From Prevotella multiformis DSM 16608 (lineage in GTDB: Bacteria; Bacteroidota; Bacteroidia; Bacteroidales; Bacteroidaceae), in NCBI RefSeq assembly GCF_000191065.1, contig NZ_GL872282.1, positions 1,078,466 to 1,142,465 of the forward strand: DNA of 64,000 bases, written 5' to 3'. Positions 8,255 through 20,725 of this stretch are shown here, piece after piece (positions within the stretch are counted from its first letter, which is position 1; every line of letters begins with the position of its first letter). Both the position numbers and the translations under genes were made by a program. The notes under the pieces are model-generated. The model was given only the letters and a program-made list of their open reading frames with translations. It did no database searches and was not told where the DNA came from.

Positions 8255-9733
8255 CTACCGTTCCATATCCGCCTGCCCCGCTATCTGCGTCTTCGGCCAG
8301 TTGACAAGATAAAGATGCGTCGTGGCCCGGGTGAAGGCGGTGTAGAGCCAGTGGATGTAGTCGGGCGTGAGCATCTCGTCGGTCATGTAGCCCTGGTCGA
8401 GATAGACGTGCGCCCACTGCCCGCCCTGTGCCTTGTGGCAGGTGACGGCGTAGCCGAACTTCACTTGCAGGGCGTTGTAGTAAGTATCCTCACGGACTTT
8501 CTTCATGCGGTCGGCCTTCAGCGGTATGTCGGCATAGTCCTCCAGCACATTCCGGAAGAGCTGCTCGTTCTGTTCATGTGTCAAGGCGGGTGCTTCCGTC
8601 GTGAGCGTGTCGAGGATGACTGTCATTTCCTCCCCCTGAGTGTCATAGTCCGGAAACTCCAGCGTCACATCGGCAAACCGGAAGCCATGGAGTTCCCGCA
8701 CGTTGCGGACACGGCGGACAACGGCCCGGTCGCCGTTGGCGATGAAGGCCAGGGAAGCTGTGGCAGGCATGGAATGCTCTGTTGCTGTTTCCCGAGAGAG
8801 GCCGTCCGGCGGAGTCATATACTTGTTCTTCACCACCATCAGCATATCGCCTGCCGTCAGTTCCTCCTCACGTCCGATCACCCTGTTTCGGATGCCCTGG
8901 TTGAAGACGTTGGCACGCCTGTTGGAGCGGGTGATAACCATCGTCTCGTCCATACCTACCTCCGAATAGCTGGAAGCGAGGCTCTCGATGAGTTCGTCGC
9001 CGGGGACAATGGAGATGTCGGCAAAGCCTTCGAAGTGTATCTTCGGCAGCTGTGTAGCTTCATTATGGGTGATCATCCGACGGATGAGGGTGGCGTTGTA
9101 GAGAATGCCGGAATCCTGGCTCTGCCGGAGTACCTCGTCCAGATCGCACGTATAGACAGCCAGTCCGTAAGCCTGCAGTACATCTGCACGCAGGGCAGGG
9201 CTCTCCTCCTCGCCTACAGGTGGCAGCTGTGCCTTGTCGCCCACAAGCAGCAGACGGCAGTTGCGTCCGTTATAGACATACTGGATGAGGTCGTCCAGCA
9301 GGCATCCGCTGCCGAAGATCGTGTTGCCTGCCGACAGGCTGATCATCGATGCCTCATCGACCATGAACAGCCGGTCGCGGAAGAGATTGACATTCAGGTT
9401 GAACGTGCCGTCCAGTCCTGTAAATGCCTTCTCCCGGTAGATAGCCCGGTGGATGGTGGCAGCCGGCTGACCGGCATTCAGCGAGAACACCTTTGCGGCA
9501 CGTCCGGTAGGAGCCAGCAGCGATACCCTCTGCTTCAGTTCCTGCATCGTTCGTACAATGGCGGCGGCCAGGGAGGTCTTTCCCGTACCGGCACTGCCAC
9601 GGAGAAGCATCACGGAACGCTCGTTACGGTCGGTCATAAAGCGTGCAAAGACTTCTATGGCGTTCCGCTGGTCGTCGGTAGGAACGAAACCGAAGTTCCG
9701 CAGAACCCTGTATGTTAATTCTTCGTTTATCAT
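8255..9733 (-). CDS. RecD-like ATP-dependent DNA helicase (superfamily 1)
   Basis: 492 residues. Walker A GSAGTGKTS (46-54) and Walker B with DEAS (MVDEASMISL, about 133) mark a superfamily-1 AAA_30/RecD2-like motor; the C-terminal VTCHKAQGGQW box is the UvrD_C_2 motif VI region. The N-terminal extension and helix-hairpin-helix repeats of true RecD2 are absent, so this is the short RecD-like form common in Bacteroidota, often annotated 'AAA family ATPase'. It likely unwinds DNA during repair; no RecB or RecC partner lies nearby. The ATG at 9733 is used because the conserved LTYRVLRNFGFxPT start follows it at once. Confidence 0.85.
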   Translation of the reverse strand: MINEELTYRVLRNFGFVPTDDQRNAIEVFARFMTDRNERSVMLLRGSAGTGKTSLAAAIVRTMQELKQRVSLLAPTGRAAKVFSLNAGQPAATIHRAIYREKAFTGLDGTFNLNVNLFRDRLFMVDEASMISLSAGNTIFGSGCLLDDLIQYVYNGRNCRLLLVGDKAQLPPVGEEESPALRADVLQAYGLAVYTCDLDEVLRQSQDSGILYNATLIRRMITHNEATQLPKIHFEGFADISIVPGDELIESLASSYSEVGMDETMVITRSNRRANVFNQGIRNRVIGREEELTAGDMLMVVKNKYMTPPDGLSRETATEHSMPATASLAFIANGDRAVVRRVRNVRELHGFRFADVTLEFPDYDTQGEEMTVILDTLTTEAPALTHEQNEQLFRNVLEDYADIPLKADRMKKVREDTYYNALQVKFGYAVTCHKAQGGQWAHVYLDQGYMTDEMLTPDYIHWLYTAFTRATTHLYLVNWPKTQIAGQADMER

Positions 9734-10142
9734 CGTCTGTTATTCCGGAATCAAGAAAGCTGGAGGTGAAGGATGTCTGTTTCATTGATTGGACTTCCTC
9801 TGCCGTTAAATCATATTTTGAAAGAAATATATTCTGTTTACAAATTTACATAAAAAAAGTGGATTGTATGCCAGTCTGTTGAATAATGCCTCTTTTTCTA
9901 CAGAGAAATACGTCTCGCCGGTTCTGTCTCCATCATTTGCGCATGAAAACAGAAAGATACAGGGAGAGTTGACAATGCTCATATATGGACAGAAGTCCGG
10001 CGGTAGGAAGTGGCTGTAAAAACAAAAACAGCCATATCTCTGCAGCGGATGCATTGATATGGCTGTTTTAATGCCTTTTAGGTTACAGAAGTCTGTTTGT
10101 TCTGTAGGGGTGGTCTCCGTGGCGGATTGCCTTGTGGAAGAT
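9734..10142. other. Gene-free stretch upstream of the helicase, downstream of GH2
   Basis: AT-rich on the left. A TAAATTTG box on the minus strand (9841-9848) could be the helicase -7 element, but I see no -33 partner. The right part holds the bidirectional hairpin at 10025-10069. Confidence 0.45.
10025..10069 (-). terminator. Terminator of the GH2 beta-galactosidase gene
   Basis: A perfect 14-base inverted repeat (AAAACAGCCATATC at 10025-10038 with its complement at 10056-10069) encloses a 17-base loop. On the minus strand it is followed by a T-rich run (GTTTTTGTTTTTA reading). It lies about 75 bases past the GH2 stop and could work in both directions. Confidence 0.7.
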
Positions 10143-13388
<3,246 letters not shown>

Positions 13389-13431
13389 ACAAAAAAAATG
13401 GTAATCTGGCGTTTGTCTCCCGGAAATTGTG

Positions 13432-13439
13432 TATATTTG
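13432..13439 (+). promoter_or_regulatory. Probable -7 box for the first susC operon
   Basis: TATATTTG sits 40 bases before the chosen susC ATG (13479). The nearest TTTG upstream (13412-13415) is only 16 bases away, shorter than the usual 19-21, so the promoter may be weak or activated. Confidence 0.45.
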
Positions 13440-13478
13440 CTAAGACAAACAGCATATATAACATTTATTACCTTTAAT

Positions 13479-16214
13479 ATGGCTGGACAATACATTTTAC
13501 CCCGGACGCTCGTTTGCTGCCTTTTGATAACGGCTTCTACCGGCATGGCAAACGCGCAAAGACAACACAAGCCACGTGCTATCGTTCAGGAACAGCCGCT
13601 GTTCCACGTCAGTGATACCCTGCCCGTCATCGGGTCGATAGCGAAAGTGGGGGAGAAACAGATGAACAAAGGTCTGGTAAGTTCGGCACTCGATGCCCTT
13701 TCGGGTCAGGCGGTGGGCGTAAACGTCGTGTCGAACGGACAGGACCGCATGGCCATGCTGACGAGTGTGCGCGTGCGCGGTACCACCTCCCTTACCGGCG
13801 GCAACGACCCGCTGGTCATCATCGACGGTGTCTCCTCCGACCTTGCCGCCCTGTCTACCATCTACCCCGCCGACATCGAGAACTTCACGATTCTCAAGAA
13901 CGCCTCCGAGACCTCCAAGTACGGTTCGCGGGGTGCATCGGGTGTCATCGAGGTGAAGACGAAGCGCGGCAAGGGCGGCGGGTTCCAGATCTATTACGAC
14001 GGGACGATAGGTTTCGAGCACGTGTACAAACGGCTCAACATGCTGGATGCCGCCGGGTATGTCGGGGCGGCGAAGGCGCTGGGGCTGGTCTATGTCGATA
14101 AAGGATATGATACCGATTTCCAGAAGGAAATCGTGCGGACAGGCTTTGTCAATACGCATCACATCGCCTTCAGCGGCGGCAGCGGGACATCGAACTACCG
14201 TGCTTCGCTGGGCTATATGCGGGGACAGACCGTCATCAGGAACAAGGACTACAGCAATTTCACCGCCAAGCTGGACATCTCCCAGCTCGCCTTCGACGAG
14301 AAGCTGAAGATCGACTTCGGGGTCTTCGGAGCGTCCCAGCAGGACGACAAGATCTACGATCTGCAGATGCTTGCCTACTCCACGGCGGCGATGAATCCCA
14401 CCATGGCGTTCGGCAAGGTCGGTGACGGCTGGCAGCGGAACAGCAATTCTTCCCAGATAGCAAGTCCCGCCCCCCTGCTGCTGGAGCGCAACGACGAGAA
14501 GAATCTCACGTTCAATACGCATCTGCAGCTGTCTCTGCAGCTGGGACACGGCCTGCAGCTCTCCACCTTGGGCTCTTACTCCTACACCTCGACGGAGAAT
14601 GCGAAGTTTGCCCCTACGTGGGTGTGGGCGCAGGGCATGGCATACCGGGGCGAGCGGAAGACGGAAGAGATGCTGGGCAACATCTCCCTCGACTGGAAGC
14701 ACCACTGGGGCGTACACGCCCTCTCTGCCACCTTGCTGGGCGAATACCAGAAGAAGAAGATGGCGGCTTTCTGGACACAGGTGAAGGGACTTGCCAGCAA
14801 CAGCTTCGGGTACGACAATCTTGCGGCAGCGTCCGACAGGCCCTACGGCGGCACAGGCAGCAGCTATGCCGACCCCGGTCTGGCCTCCGTCATGGGAACG
14901 CTCACCTATACGCTGCTCGACCGCTATACCGTCAACCTGACGACCCGCGCCGACGGTTCGTCCATGGTGGGCAGTGACCACACCTGGGGTGTGTTCCCTT
15001 CTGCTTCGATGACGTGGAACATGAAGAAGGAGCGTTTCCTGCGCGGCTGCAGACCGGTCAGCCTGCTCGACCTGCGGACGGGCTACGGACGCTCCGGCAA
15101 CCTCGGCGCCATCAGTTCCTATCTGACCATGAAGCAGTTCGTTCCGGTCGGGCTGATCTCCTACAACGGCACGCCGACCGTGACGATGGGAACGCTGCGG
15201 AACAGCAATCCCGACCTGCGGTGGGAGATACGAAGCACCTTCAACCTCGGTGCTGACCTCGGCCTGTTCAGCAACCGGGTGCTGCTTACGGCAGAGTGCT
15301 ACTATTCCAAGACGACCGATATGCTCTACGAGTATGATGTGCCCGTACCGCCTTTCTCCTTCAACAAGCTCCTGGCCAACATCGGTTCGATGTCGAACAG
15401 CGGTTTCGAGCTGGGCATCGGGGTCGTGCCGGTCTCGAAGAAGGACATGGAACTCAACGTCAATGTCAATATGTCCTGGCAGAAGAACAAGCTGCTCTCG
15501 CTGAACGGAAGGTGCAACGGCAGGGAGATGACCGCATCGGACATTACGGCCATCGGAGGCATGAACGGCGCCGGCTTCCACGGCGGCAACAGCGACATAC
15601 TGTACCAGATTGTCGGCCAGCCCCTGGGTGTGTTCTATCTTCCTCACTGCAAGGGAATCGTTGACAACGGGCACGGACACTACAAATACGACATCGCCGA
15701 CCTGAACGAGGACGGCGTGATCGACCTCAGCGACCATGGCGACCGCTACATTGCGGGACAGGCCACGCCGAAGATGACGCTGGGCTCCAACATCAGCTTC
15801 CGCTACAAGAACTTCGACATCTCGCTGCAGATGAACGGAGCTTTCGGCCATAAGATCTTCAACGGGACGGCGCTGTCCTACCTGAACATGTCGAACTTCC
15901 CCGACTATAACGTGCTGGCGGAAGCTCCCGGGCGCAACATCGTCGACCAGAACGTAACCGACTACTGGCTGGAACGGGGCGACTATCTGAACTTCGACTA
16001 CCTCGCCATCTGCTGGAACGCCCCTGTCAGGAGCAGGTACATCAGCTCCCTGCGCTTCTCGTTCAACATCAACAACCTCGCCACCATCACCTCTTACAGC
16101 GGGCTGTCGCCGATGATCAACAGCTACGTGGTGGACAATACGCTGGGCATCGACGACAAGCGCACCTATCCTCCTTATCGCACTTACTCCATCGGAGTGA
16201 GCATCAAGTTTTAA
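13479..16214 (+). CDS. SusC-type TonB-dependent outer-membrane transporter, short form
   Basis: 911 residues from the ATG at 13479, which gives a proper signal peptide ending near GMANAQ; the longer ORF from 13347 would run through the promoter. The plug (SALDALSGQAVGVNVVSNGQD, VRVRGTTSLTGGNDPLVIIDG, GSRGASGVIEVKTKRG) and a long beta-barrel ending in YRTYSIGVSIKF are typical. It lacks the N-terminal CarboxypepD_reg-like domain that the second SusC in this window has, and no clear TonB box is seen. It should import a ligand held by the SusD lipoprotein encoded 32 bases downstream. No glycosidase is in the operon, so the ligand is unknown. Confidence 0.88.
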   Translation: MAGQYILPRTLVCCLLITASTGMANAQRQHKPRAIVQEQPLFHVSDTLPVIGSIAKVGEKQMNKGLVSSALDALSGQAVGVNVVSNGQDRMAMLTSVRVRGTTSLTGGNDPLVIIDGVSSDLAALSTIYPADIENFTILKNASETSKYGSRGASGVIEVKTKRGKGGGFQIYYDGTIGFEHVYKRLNMLDAAGYVGAAKALGLVYVDKGYDTDFQKEIVRTGFVNTHHIAFSGGSGTSNYRASLGYMRGQTVIRNKDYSNFTAKLDISQLAFDEKLKIDFGVFGASQQDDKIYDLQMLAYSTAAMNPTMAFGKVGDGWQRNSNSSQIASPAPLLLERNDEKNLTFNTHLQLSLQLGHGLQLSTLGSYSYTSTENAKFAPTWVWAQGMAYRGERKTEEMLGNISLDWKHHWGVHALSATLLGEYQKKKMAAFWTQVKGLASNSFGYDNLAAASDRPYGGTGSSYADPGLASVMGTLTYTLLDRYTVNLTTRADGSSMVGSDHTWGVFPSASMTWNMKKERFLRGCRPVSLLDLRTGYGRSGNLGAISSYLTMKQFVPVGLISYNGTPTVTMGTLRNSNPDLRWEIRSTFNLGADLGLFSNRVLLTAECYYSKTTDMLYEYDVPVPPFSFNKLLANIGSMSNSGFELGIGVVPVSKKDMELNVNVNMSWQKNKLLSLNGRCNGREMTASDITAIGGMNGAGFHGGNSDILYQIVGQPLGVFYLPHCKGIVDNGHGHYKYDIADLNEDGVIDLSDHGDRYIAGQATPKMTLGSNISFRYKNFDISLQMNGAFGHKIFNGTALSYLNMSNFPDYNVLAEAPGRNIVDQNVTDYWLERGDYLNFDYLAICWNAPVRSRYISSLRFSFNINNLATITSYSGLSPMINSYVVDNTLGIDDKRTYPPYRTYSIGVSIKF

Positions 16215-16246
16215 GCATGGTATCCTAACACAAACATCTGTTTCAC

Positions 16247-17887
16247 ATGAAGTATTTACGCCATTCTCTATTGATTCTAAGTGTCATGACACTGACCGGC
16301 TGCCTGGACGAGAACGCAAGGGACAGTCTCGACGAAAGTCAGGTCTATACCTCGGCGAAGGCTGTCTACGTCAATGCCGTCGCCACCTTATATAATTATA
16401 TGGGAAGCGACAAGGACAGCGAGGGACTGCAGGGAACCTATCGCGGTGTCTACGACTACAATACCTTCACGACCGACGAGGCGCTTATTCCTGTGCGCGG
16501 CGGCGACTGGTACGACGGCGGCTTCTGGGAGAACCTGTACCTGCACCGCTGGAAGACGGATGACGGACCGCTTTACAATACCTGGTTATATTTCTACAAG
16601 GTGATCACTTTCAGCAATGACGGTCTTGCCACCATCGACAAGTACAGGCATCTGCTTACCGACACACAGTACAAGGCCTACCGGGCCGAGGCGCGTGCCG
16701 TCCGTGCCATGTTCTATTATTACCTCATGGATATGTTCGGCAATGTCCCGCTGATAACGGGCGTGGAGGAGACCCCGGGGAATGCCGTCCAGACAGGCCG
16801 GCCGGAAGTGTTCAGATTCGTCGTGAAGGAGCTGCAGGAGGTAGAGCCGCTGCTTCCGGCAGGGCACAGTAACTTCGAGGGCAAGGACTACGGACGCGTG
16901 ACGCGCTCTGTCGCCGACTTCCTTCTGGCCAAACTCATGCTGAATGCCGAGGTGTATGCCGACGCCGACTGGACGGACGGCCAGCAGCCGGACGGCAGTC
17001 AGCTGTACTTTGCGGTCGACGGCCAGCAGATGAACGCCTGGCAGGCCTGCAAGCACTACTGCGACAAGGTGACGGCCGCCGGCTTCACACTGGCACCCGA
17101 CTACCTGAGCAACTTCTCTGTCCACAACGAGAACTCGCCGGAGAACATCTTTGTCATTCCGATGGACAAGCACCTATATAAAGCCCAGTTCCAGTATCTG
17201 TTCCGTTCCCGCCACTATGCCCACGGCGGTGCGGTAGGCACTTCCTCGGAGAACGGATCCTGTGCGACGCTCTCCACCGTCCGCACCTACGGCTATGGAA
17301 CCAGCGCGGTGGACAGGCGTTATGCCTATAACCTCTATTCCGACACGGTGCGTGTGAACGGTGAGATCGTCCGTCTGGAGAACGGCGACCCGCTTGTCTA
17401 CATGCCGCTTGAAGTGGAGGTGAACCTCACGAACAGTCCTTATGTCAAGACGGCAGGGGCACGGATGGCGAAGTATGAGGTGGATCCCAATGCCTACAAC
17501 GACGGAAAGAGTCCCGACAACGACATTGTCCTCTTCCGCTATGCCGATGTCCTGCTGATGAAAGCCGAGGCAGAGGTGCGCAACGGCGAGAACGGCGATG
17601 CCGAGCTGAACGCCGTGCGCAGCCGCAGCGGAATGGGCTACAGGGCGGCCACCCTGGACAACATCCTTGCCGAACGGCTCATGGAGCTGATGTGGGAAGG
17701 ATGGCGGCGCAACGACCTCATCCGCTTCGGCCGTTTCCACCGGTCCTACGACCAGCGGACGGCACCGGCGACGGAAGCCGACCGCCACACCATCGTCTTC
17801 CCGATTCCGGAACGTGTCGTCGACCTCAACGGCAATCTGGTACAGAATAAAGGCTATCGGTCCGGGCGCAAATCCACTCTCCGATGA
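16247..17887 (+). CDS. SusD/RagB-type surface lipoprotein
   Basis: 546 residues with a lipoprotein signal (LTGC, Cys19). The SusD fold is recognisable from the TPR-like helical blocks (AEARAVRAMFYYYLMDMFGNVPLITG; RSVADFLLAKLMLNAEVY) and the C-terminal ADVLLMKAEAEVRNG ... LNAVRSRSGM and ERLMELMWEGWRRNDLIRFGRF. It caps the SusC encoded just upstream and captures its ligand at the cell surface. The TGA stop overlaps the next ATG (ATGA at 17884-17887), so the metallophosphoesterase is translationally coupled. Confidence 0.92.
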   Translation: MKYLRHSLLILSVMTLTGCLDENARDSLDESQVYTSAKAVYVNAVATLYNYMGSDKDSEGLQGTYRGVYDYNTFTTDEALIPVRGGDWYDGGFWENLYLHRWKTDDGPLYNTWLYFYKVITFSNDGLATIDKYRHLLTDTQYKAYRAEARAVRAMFYYYLMDMFGNVPLITGVEETPGNAVQTGRPEVFRFVVKELQEVEPLLPAGHSNFEGKDYGRVTRSVADFLLAKLMLNAEVYADADWTDGQQPDGSQLYFAVDGQQMNAWQACKHYCDKVTAAGFTLAPDYLSNFSVHNENSPENIFVIPMDKHLYKAQFQYLFRSRHYAHGGAVGTSSENGSCATLSTVRTYGYGTSAVDRRYAYNLYSDTVRVNGEIVRLENGDPLVYMPLEVEVNLTNSPYVKTAGARMAKYEVDPNAYNDGKSPDNDIVLFRYADVLLMKAEAEVRNGENGDAELNAVRSRSGMGYRAATLDNILAERLMELMWEGWRRNDLIRFGRFHRSYDQRTAPATEADRHTIVFPIPERVVDLNGNLVQNKGYRSGRKSTLR

Positions 17888-19080
17888 AAGCGGATTTCAA
17901 GGAACAGCTGCTGCCTGTCGTGCTTTTCCTTCTGCTGCTCGCCTTGCCCGACGGGTACGTGGGATGGCGGTATGTGCTGCCTTCCCGGGACTTCGGGCTG
18001 GGCGTTGTCTGGCTGCTGCCGACCGTGGCGACTGTCGCCACCTTCTATCTGTTCCGTGCGGGAATCTACCATAATGCGCTCCTGCGTGCCTTCACGGTAC
18101 TCCTGCTCTGTCTCGACCTGCCCAGGCTGGTGTTCGTCCTGTTGCAGTTTGTCCTCCCGCCGGAGGCCGCCCTGCTGTGCGCTGCCGCCCTGATAGCCGT
18201 CTTCGTCTACGGCTTCTTCTTCGGCTGGCGGCGGATCATGGTGCGTACGGCGGTCTGCGAGTCGGAACTGCTACCCCCGGCTTTCGACGGTTATCGTATC
18301 CTGCAGCTGAGCGACCTGCACCTCGGCACGTATCTCCGCAATCCCGGATTCATCAGGAAACTGGTGCGGATGGTCAACGAACAGAAACCGGACCTGGTGG
18401 TTTTCACCGGCGATCTGGTGAATGTGCGGGCAGACGAGGTGCTCCCTTTCCTTGCCGACCTCAGCCGGATCACCGCTCCGGATGGCGTCTATAGTGTCAT
18501 GGGCAACCATGATTACTGCGAATACGGCATGGAGGCGACTGCCGGGAACAGGGGCGGCGACCGGAAAGGGGCATTCGCCCAGGAACCGCCCGCCCTGCGC
18601 AACCAGCGTGTGCTGGAGTATCTGGAGGAGAAGATCGGCTGGCATCTGCTGATGAACCGCCATGTCCATATTGTCCGTAAGCGCCGGCGGGAGGGAGCGG
18701 ACGAGAGCGAATCGATAACCCTGATCGGTGTGGAGAATATCAGCCGCCCGCCTTTCAAGAGCATGGGCGACCTGGGGAAGGCCATGGAGGGACTGGCCGC
18801 CGGGACGTTCAAGATCCTGCTCAGCCACGACCCTACGCATTGGCGGCGGGGCGTCCTGCACAAGACGGACATCGCCCTTACCCTTTCCGGCCATACCCAT
18901 GCCGGCCAGCTGAAGATCGGCCGGTTCTCTCCCGCCAAGTGGGCGTACCATGAGTGGGGCGGCAAATACGTAGAAGACGGTTCTATGCTGTATGTCTCGC
19001 TCGGTATCGGCGGTACGGTCCCGTTCAGGTTCGGGGCGTGGCCGGAGGTGAACGTGATCCGTCTGGTCCGCAGGCAATGA
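17884..19080 (+). CDS. Membrane-anchored calcineurin-like metallophosphoesterase
   Basis: 398 residues. Three or four hydrophobic helices fill the first 120 residues, followed by a calcineurin-like domain with all metal ligands: LSDLHLG (Asp144, His146), FTGDLVN (Asp177), MGNHDY (Asn208, His209), LSHDPTH (His315) and SGHTHAGQ (His337, His339). This layout is that of YkuE/YaeI-type phosphodiesterases. The substrate is unknown. Its start overlaps the susD stop by four bases, which ties it to the import system and suggests, as inference, that a phosphorylated or phosphodiester-linked ligand is handled. It could also be a chance passenger. Confidence 0.88.
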   Translation: MKADFKEQLLPVVLFLLLLALPDGYVGWRYVLPSRDFGLGVVWLLPTVATVATFYLFRAGIYHNALLRAFTVLLLCLDLPRLVFVLLQFVLPPEAALLCAAALIAVFVYGFFFGWRRIMVRTAVCESELLPPAFDGYRILQLSDLHLGTYLRNPGFIRKLVRMVNEQKPDLVVFTGDLVNVRADEVLPFLADLSRITAPDGVYSVMGNHDYCEYGMEATAGNRGGDRKGAFAQEPPALRNQRVLEYLEEKIGWHLLMNRHVHIVRKRRREGADESESITLIGVENISRPPFKSMGDLGKAMEGLAAGTFKILLSHDPTHWRRGVLHKTDIALTLSGHTHAGQLKIGRFSPAKWAYHEWGGKYVEDGSMLYVSLGIGGTVPFRFGAWPEVNVIRLVRRQ

Positions 19081-19200
19081 GCGGGATTTTTCCTCCGTTC
19101 CTTCACGCCGAAGGCGGCGCTGCAGGCACGGCGGGAATCCGCCCGTTTGGCGGGCGAAGCATAAAAAACAGGCTGTAGATAGAAAAAAGTCCATGGAAAT

Positions 19201-19231
19201 TTTGGCAGTTCGGGAAAAAGTGCTACCTTTG
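19201..19231 (+). promoter_or_regulatory. Promoter of tRNA-Gln
   Basis: TTTG at 19201-19204 and TACCTTTG at 19224-19231 with a 19-base spacer; a near-perfect consensus. Transcription would start about 27 bases before the tRNA. Confidence 0.75.
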
Positions 19232-19264
19232 CAATCGCAATTCGGAAATGAGTTGAATGTTCAT

Positions 19265-19335
19265 TGGGATATGGTGTAATGGTAACACTACAGATTCTGG
19301 TCCTGTCATTCCTGGTTCGAATCCGGGTATCCCAA
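19265..19335 (+). tRNA. tRNA-Gln (anticodon CTG)
   Basis: 71 bases fold into a cloverleaf. The acceptor TGGGATA (19265-19271) pairs with TATCCCA (19328-19334). The D-stem is GTGT/ACAC. The anticodon loop TTCTGGT carries CTG; its stem has one A-C mismatch at the loop end. The T-arm is CCTGG-TTCGAAT-CCGGG. Discriminator A; CCA is not encoded. The T at position 1 and the whole sequence are typical of bacterial tRNA-Gln. Confidence 0.93.
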
Positions 19336-19340
19336 CAGAG

Positions 19341-19370
19341 AGAGAGTTGATGATTCAACTCTCTTTTTTT
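19341..19370 (+). terminator. tRNA-Gln terminator
   Basis: Perfect 10-bp stem AGAGAGTTGA / TCAACTCTCT with a TGAT loop and six T residues, five bases after the tRNA end. Confidence 0.9.
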
Positions 19371-19513
19371 GTCTTATAACAAACCAGATGACGGCCGGTG
19401 CAGGGATCCGTGAGGCTCTCCGGGACATGCCCTTGCGTTGAGCAAGGATTGTCAGGGGGAGGAGAGGGAGGCCTGTGCAGTCCCCGTCAGTAGATAAAAG
19501 AACCAGAAGAGAG

Positions 19514-19900
19514 ATGAAAAAGATGATTACAGCCCTGCTGGCAGCAATGGGCGTCAGTCTTGGCGCAACGGCGCAGGAGCTTTTCGAGAATGTAGATGTC
19601 AACCGTTTCGAGCAGGTCATCAGTTCCGATTCTGTCCAGCTGGTGGATGTCCGTACACCGGCGGAATATGCCGAGGGGCATCTTGCCGGGGCAGTGAACA
19701 TCAATGTGAAGGATTCCGCCTTCCTGACAAATGCGCTCGCCCGGCTCGACAGGAAGCGTCCTTGCGCCGTCTATTGCCGTTCGGGCAAGCGTTCCGCCAT
19801 TGCCGCTCTGCTCCTTGCCGGGAAAGGGTATTCCGTCACCAATCTTCGGGGCGGAATCATCGCATGGACAGAAGCCCGGAAGAAAGTCGTCAACGAATAG
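19514..19900 (+). CDS. Periplasmic rhodanese-like protein
   Basis: 128 residues from the ATG at 19514, chosen because MKKMITALLAAMGVSLGATAQ is a good signal peptide; an upstream ATG at 19475 would bury it. A single rhodanese domain follows with the active-site loop CRSGKRS (Cys88) and the LVDVRTPAEYAEGHLAGAVN entry motif. It probably carries a persulfide or acts in envelope redox or sulfur handling; the physiological substrate is unknown. It is a single gene between the tRNA and a 1-kb gene-free stretch. Confidence 0.88.
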   Translation: MKKMITALLAAMGVSLGATAQELFENVDVNRFEQVISSDSVQLVDVRTPAEYAEGHLAGAVNINVKDSAFLTNALARLDRKRPCAVYCRSGKRSAIAALLLAGKGYSVTNLRGGIIAWTEARKKVVNE

Positions 19901-20035
19901 GGAGGCGGCCGGCGGTCAGATCACAGGTCGTCGGAAGAGCGGGATTCTGTCTTGAAACCGTCAACCCGGCCTGAGAGCAGGCCGAAAGGCGGTCAACCGG
20001 AAACATTGAACCGCACGCCCCCGGACATCAGGCGC

Positions 20036-20150
20036 GCCCCGGAATGGTCTCCAGCCAGTCGGGACTCGGCTTCCCGACGGCCGGGAACTGGATTCCCAGC
20101 GGCTGGGAACAGGAATCCCGACCGGTTGGGAACAGCATTCCCTGTGCCGG
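20036..20150. repeat. 22-bp palindromic tandem array (CCC-N7-GGGAA type), locus 1
   Basis: Units at about 20051, 20073, 20095 and 20117 (22, 22, 22 and 23 bases) follow the pattern CCC-N7-GGGAA-N5-TT, so two interlocked palindromes recur: CCC-N7-GGG and GGGAA-N5-TTCCC. The flanks show partial units. The same unit occurs at 52118-52223. The array lies in non-coding DNA after the rhodanese gene. Confidence 0.8.
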
Positions 20151-20308
20151 CGGAAAGCCTCTTGCCGTCGGTACCTGACATCCTGTCTGTCCTATTGGGT
20201 CAGACCGGCATCATCCACTTGCCTGCGGTCCGGGTATGTCTGTCCTCCGGCCTGTCAGACTGTATCCCGGGAATAGGACAACTGTTCCCCATCATACAGA
20301 TCTGATTT

Positions 20309-20487
20309 GAGGGTGTGTCAAAATGCAAATACCATTTTGATCATCTTACAGTTTGAGACAATTCATTAAAAATGACCATTTCTGTACTCGATTTTGAGTA
20401 AAGAAATGGCCTTTTCTTTGCTTTTAGGAAAAACCTGCTTATAGTTTGAAAGTTGTCAGGTTATTAATTTGCATTTTACACATCCCC
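20309..20487. mobile_element. MITE-like element or IS1182-type remnant
   Basis: About 180 bases bounded by inverted ends. The left end reads GGGTGTGTCAAAATGCAAAT (20311-20330). The right end, on the other strand, reads GGGGATGTGTAAAATGCAAA (20468-20487). Ends of the form GGGTGTGTCAAAA are known from IS1182-like insertion sequences of Bacteroidota. No transposase is present. The centre holds an imperfect 14-bp hairpin (CCATTTCTGTACTC / GAGTAAAGAAATGG, about 20374-20407). The inside is AT-rich against GC-rich flanks. A clear target duplication is not visible. Confidence 0.55.
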
Positions 20488-20725
20488 TTTTTTATTATCG
20501 GTCTGATGAGGTCTGCATGACAGATCCGCCTGCGGTTCATCCCTGCGTCATACAGAAATCTTATTCGTTCCATTCCGGCTGCCGGATAGCTGTCGGCTTC
20601 ACAATGGGAATGGAAAATCCCCCTCCTGCACCGGTAGAAAACGTTTTGTCCCAACAGATTCCCACCCTGTCCAAAATGAGCAAAACATTGTCCATTTTGT
20701 GCTTGCGTTGTATCGGGAAGTCTAT

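Noticed and set aside
8174..9718. 514-codon plus-strand ORF
   Set aside because: Shadow of the RecD-like helicase on the other strand.
13497..15851. 784-codon minus-strand ORF
   Set aside because: Shadow of the first susC; no signal peptide or domain.
20036..20150. CRISPR array
   Set aside because: The unit is 22 bases with no long unique spacers, and no cas genes are present; it is a tandem palindromic repeat.
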